NCBI GenBank assembly: GCA_964558405.1
Contig: CAZLDG010000032.1
Coordinates: forward strand, 1 to 15,466
DNA from: Thioglobus_B sp964558405
GTDB taxonomy: Bacteria; Pseudomonadota; Gammaproteobacteria; PS1; Pseudothioglobaceae
Direction of reading: 5' to 3'
DNA: 15,466 nt
A program made the translations under genes and the position numbers. A model generated the notes under the pieces. That model saw only the letters and a program-made list of their open reading frames with translations, ran no database searches and was not told where the DNA came from. Each line of letters opens with the position of its first letter. Within the stretch, counting starts at the first letter, position 1. Of this stretch, positions 14,385 through 15,466 are shown piece after piece.

Positions 14385-15052
14385 TTAACTTTACTATGGA
14401 TGAATTGAGTAAAAACCAGCGCAGCCAAAGCGGCGCCAAAAATGGTGGCGACAATATATAACCACAGGTGTTCCATATTGCCACTCACCAGTGCCGGACC
14501 AATAGAGCGCGCCGGGTTCATACTGGCACCGGTAATCGGTCCAGCAAACATTGCCTCCAGGCCCACGGTAAAACCAATGGCAATGCCAGCAAAATCTTTA
14601 ATAGCCTTGCCGTGCACCGCAGAGGCGCTGATAACCAGCATCAAAATAAAGCTAAGGATAAGCTCAAAACCAAAGGACTGAGCCACACTACCACTGGGCA
14701 GAGTAGCACCCAGATAAGCAGCTTGGGCCATGGTGTCAATATTTTCAAACAACAATAAGTACAAACTATAACTGGCCAGAATCGCGCCAAGCACTTGCGC
14801 CGCTATATAAGGCAATACCTTAGCACGGTCAAACTCGCCCATCAGCGCAAAGGCAATACTCACCGCCGGATTAAAGTGTGCACCAGAGACGTGGGCAAAA
14901 CTATAAATCAGTGCCACAATCACAAAGCCAAAGGTAAGTGCAATACCTACGTGGCCTGGCTCTCCAGTAATAGCGCCAATGGCCATAGCGCCAGTACCGG
15001 CAAATACCAAAATATAGGTCCCTAAAAATTCTGCAACTAAACTTTGTTTCAT
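14381..15052 (-). CDS. MIP-family aquaporin, AqpN/NIP-like (putative metalloid channel)
   Basis: The 223-aa membrane protein has the six-helix aquaporin fold with two NPA boxes: HFNPAVS (61-63) and SMNPARS (179-181) with the filter arginine Arg182. Near the second box it reads AMFAGPITGASMNPARS, like NIP/AqpN channels. At the selectivity position that is His in water-specific AqpZ it has a small residue (Ala167 by my hand alignment), so the pore may be wider. Such channels pass glycerol or undissociated arsenite; aquaporins beside arsC are known from S. meliloti AqpS. The start overlaps the EamA stop and its stop overlaps the arsC start, both as ATGA. Arsenite efflux is inferred. Confidence 0.88.
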   Translation of the reverse strand: MKQSLVAEFLGTYILVFAGTGAMAIGAITGEPGHVGIALTFGFVIVALIYSFAHVSGAHFNPAVSIAFALMGEFDRAKVLPYIAAQVLGAILASYSLYLLLFENIDTMAQAAYLGATLPSGSVAQSFGFELILSFILMLVISASAVHGKAIKDFAGIAIGFTVGLEAMFAGPITGASMNPARSIGPALVSGNMEHLWLYIVATIFGAALAALVFTQFIHSKVK

Positions 15053-15466
15053 GACGACCTATTATAAAAAGTAATCTTGATATTGTTAAGTACAATTAGT
15101 GAAAAGATTGTCATGCTAACACCAATCAACGCACTCCATCTCCAGGTCTCAGACAAGAAAATAACGCTTAGACCAATGGCGAAAAAAGGCACTAAGAAGG
15201 TAAACGCACTGGCGCGTTTAGAGCCTAGGCGTCCAATACCTAAAAAATACACCGTGGTGGCAAAGGTGGTAGAGGCAAAGGTCAGTGTTAAAAAGTTAAA
15301 CCAAAATACCCCATCGGCTAGTACCCATAGATGCGTACTTGGCTCTAAGAAAAACACGCTGTCAATTAATGTTGTCATTAAATACAGATAAAAACTAAAC
15401 ACCGTGGGATTGGTGTCTTGTGCATAGCCACTTAGTATTGACAATAAAGCCCAACAAAAAGCCGCC
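15049..15466 (-). CDS. EamA/DMT-family permease, C-terminal half (window-truncated)
   Basis: The frame is open to the window edge and reads AAFCWALLSILSGYAQD followed by four or so hydrophobic helices. The last includes FLVPFFAIGLSVIFLSETW, the conserved end of the EamA repeat in drug/metabolite transporters. The CWALxS start is the beginning of the second EamA repeat, so the missing part is upstream of the window. A TTG near 15444 looks like a start but is internal to the frame. Substrate is unknown. The stop overlaps the aquaporin start by 4 nt, making a coupled EamA-aquaporin-arsC transcript. Confidence 0.85.
   Translation of the reverse strand, partial: AAFCWALLSILSGYAQDTNPTVFSFYLYLMTTLIDSVFFLEPSTHLWVLADGVFWFNFLTLTFASTTFATTVYFLGIGRLGSKRASAFTFLVPFFAIGLSVIFLSETWRWSALIGVSMTIFSLIVLNNIKITFYNRSS

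Noticed and set aside
15444..15466. Treating the TTG at 15444 as the start of the permease
   Set aside because: The frame stays open to the window edge and the upstream residues (AAFCWALL) continue the EamA repeat, so the gene is truncated by the window.
1..15466. CRISPR arrays, insertion sequences, tRNA genes or riboswitches
   Set aside because: I found no regularly spaced repeats, transposase motifs, tRNA cloverleaf or known aptamer core apart from tmRNA.

Overview
The window looks like a chromosomal scaffold from a sulfur-oxidising gammaproteobacterium, possibly of the SUP05/Thioglobus or related symbiont type. The evidence is an AT-leaning genome, a gammaproteobacterial tmRNA tag (ANEDNYALAA), the lptE-holA pair, a SoxW-like tandem thioredoxin, a periplasmic rhodanese, a SoxH-like metallo-beta-lactamase-fold protein and a CcoS tail that implies a cbb3 oxidase. 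The lineage is inferred from gene content and was not tested. An exact 100-N block (14151-14250) marks an assembly gap, so the two flanks are joined by scaffolding and the true distance is unknown.

Layout, left half. The minus-strand 5' end of ftsH opens the window. Divergent from it is a tight plus-strand housekeeping cluster, lptE-holA-proA-tyrS, in which the first three genes overlap by 11 and 13 nt. Then come tmRNA (ssrA, 4301-4651) with a likely terminator, and a small plus-strand cluster (4838-7180): an ArsR-family repressor with the arsenic-type ELCVCDL site, an exported tandem rhodanese, and an exported MBL-fold protein that has lost two histidines of its zinc-1 site. The arsR promoter is unusually compact: the operator palindrome sits between TTGCAT and TATAAT, and the expected transcription start lies almost on the start codon, so the mRNA is probably leaderless.

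Layout, middle. Converging on that cluster is a minus-strand group (7215-8976): an 82-aa exported protein, a previously unlisted 24-aa one-helix membrane peptide, a tandem-thioredoxin SoxW-like protein and a 128-aa pseudo-receiver-like protein. An imperfect hairpin with a U-run separates the two groups. Next are rhlE (DEAD-box helicase) and gshB (glutathione synthase), both minus strand. A small plus-strand DUF1289 gene follows, whose stop codon overlaps the stop of a convergent bolA-type gene at CTAG. The minus-strand group DUF47/PhoU-like - pit - bolA then gives low-affinity phosphate uptake.

Layout, right end. After the DUF47 promoter are the C-terminal part of ccoS, the gap, and the 5' part of a low-molecular-weight-phosphatase-type arsenate reductase (arsC). 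arsC lies last in a cluster with a NIP/AqpN-like aquaporin and an EamA permease, joined by ATGA overlaps.

How they may work together: redox and thiol sulfur chemistry (rhodanese, MBL-fold protein, SoxW-like thioredoxin, GshB) sits beside metalloid handling (arsenic-type ArsR, aquaporin, ArsC) and phosphate uptake through Pit, the usual entry route of arsenate. The most unusual unit is arsR - rhodanese - degenerate MBL, which may be an exported sulfur or metalloid stress module under an As(III)-type repressor.
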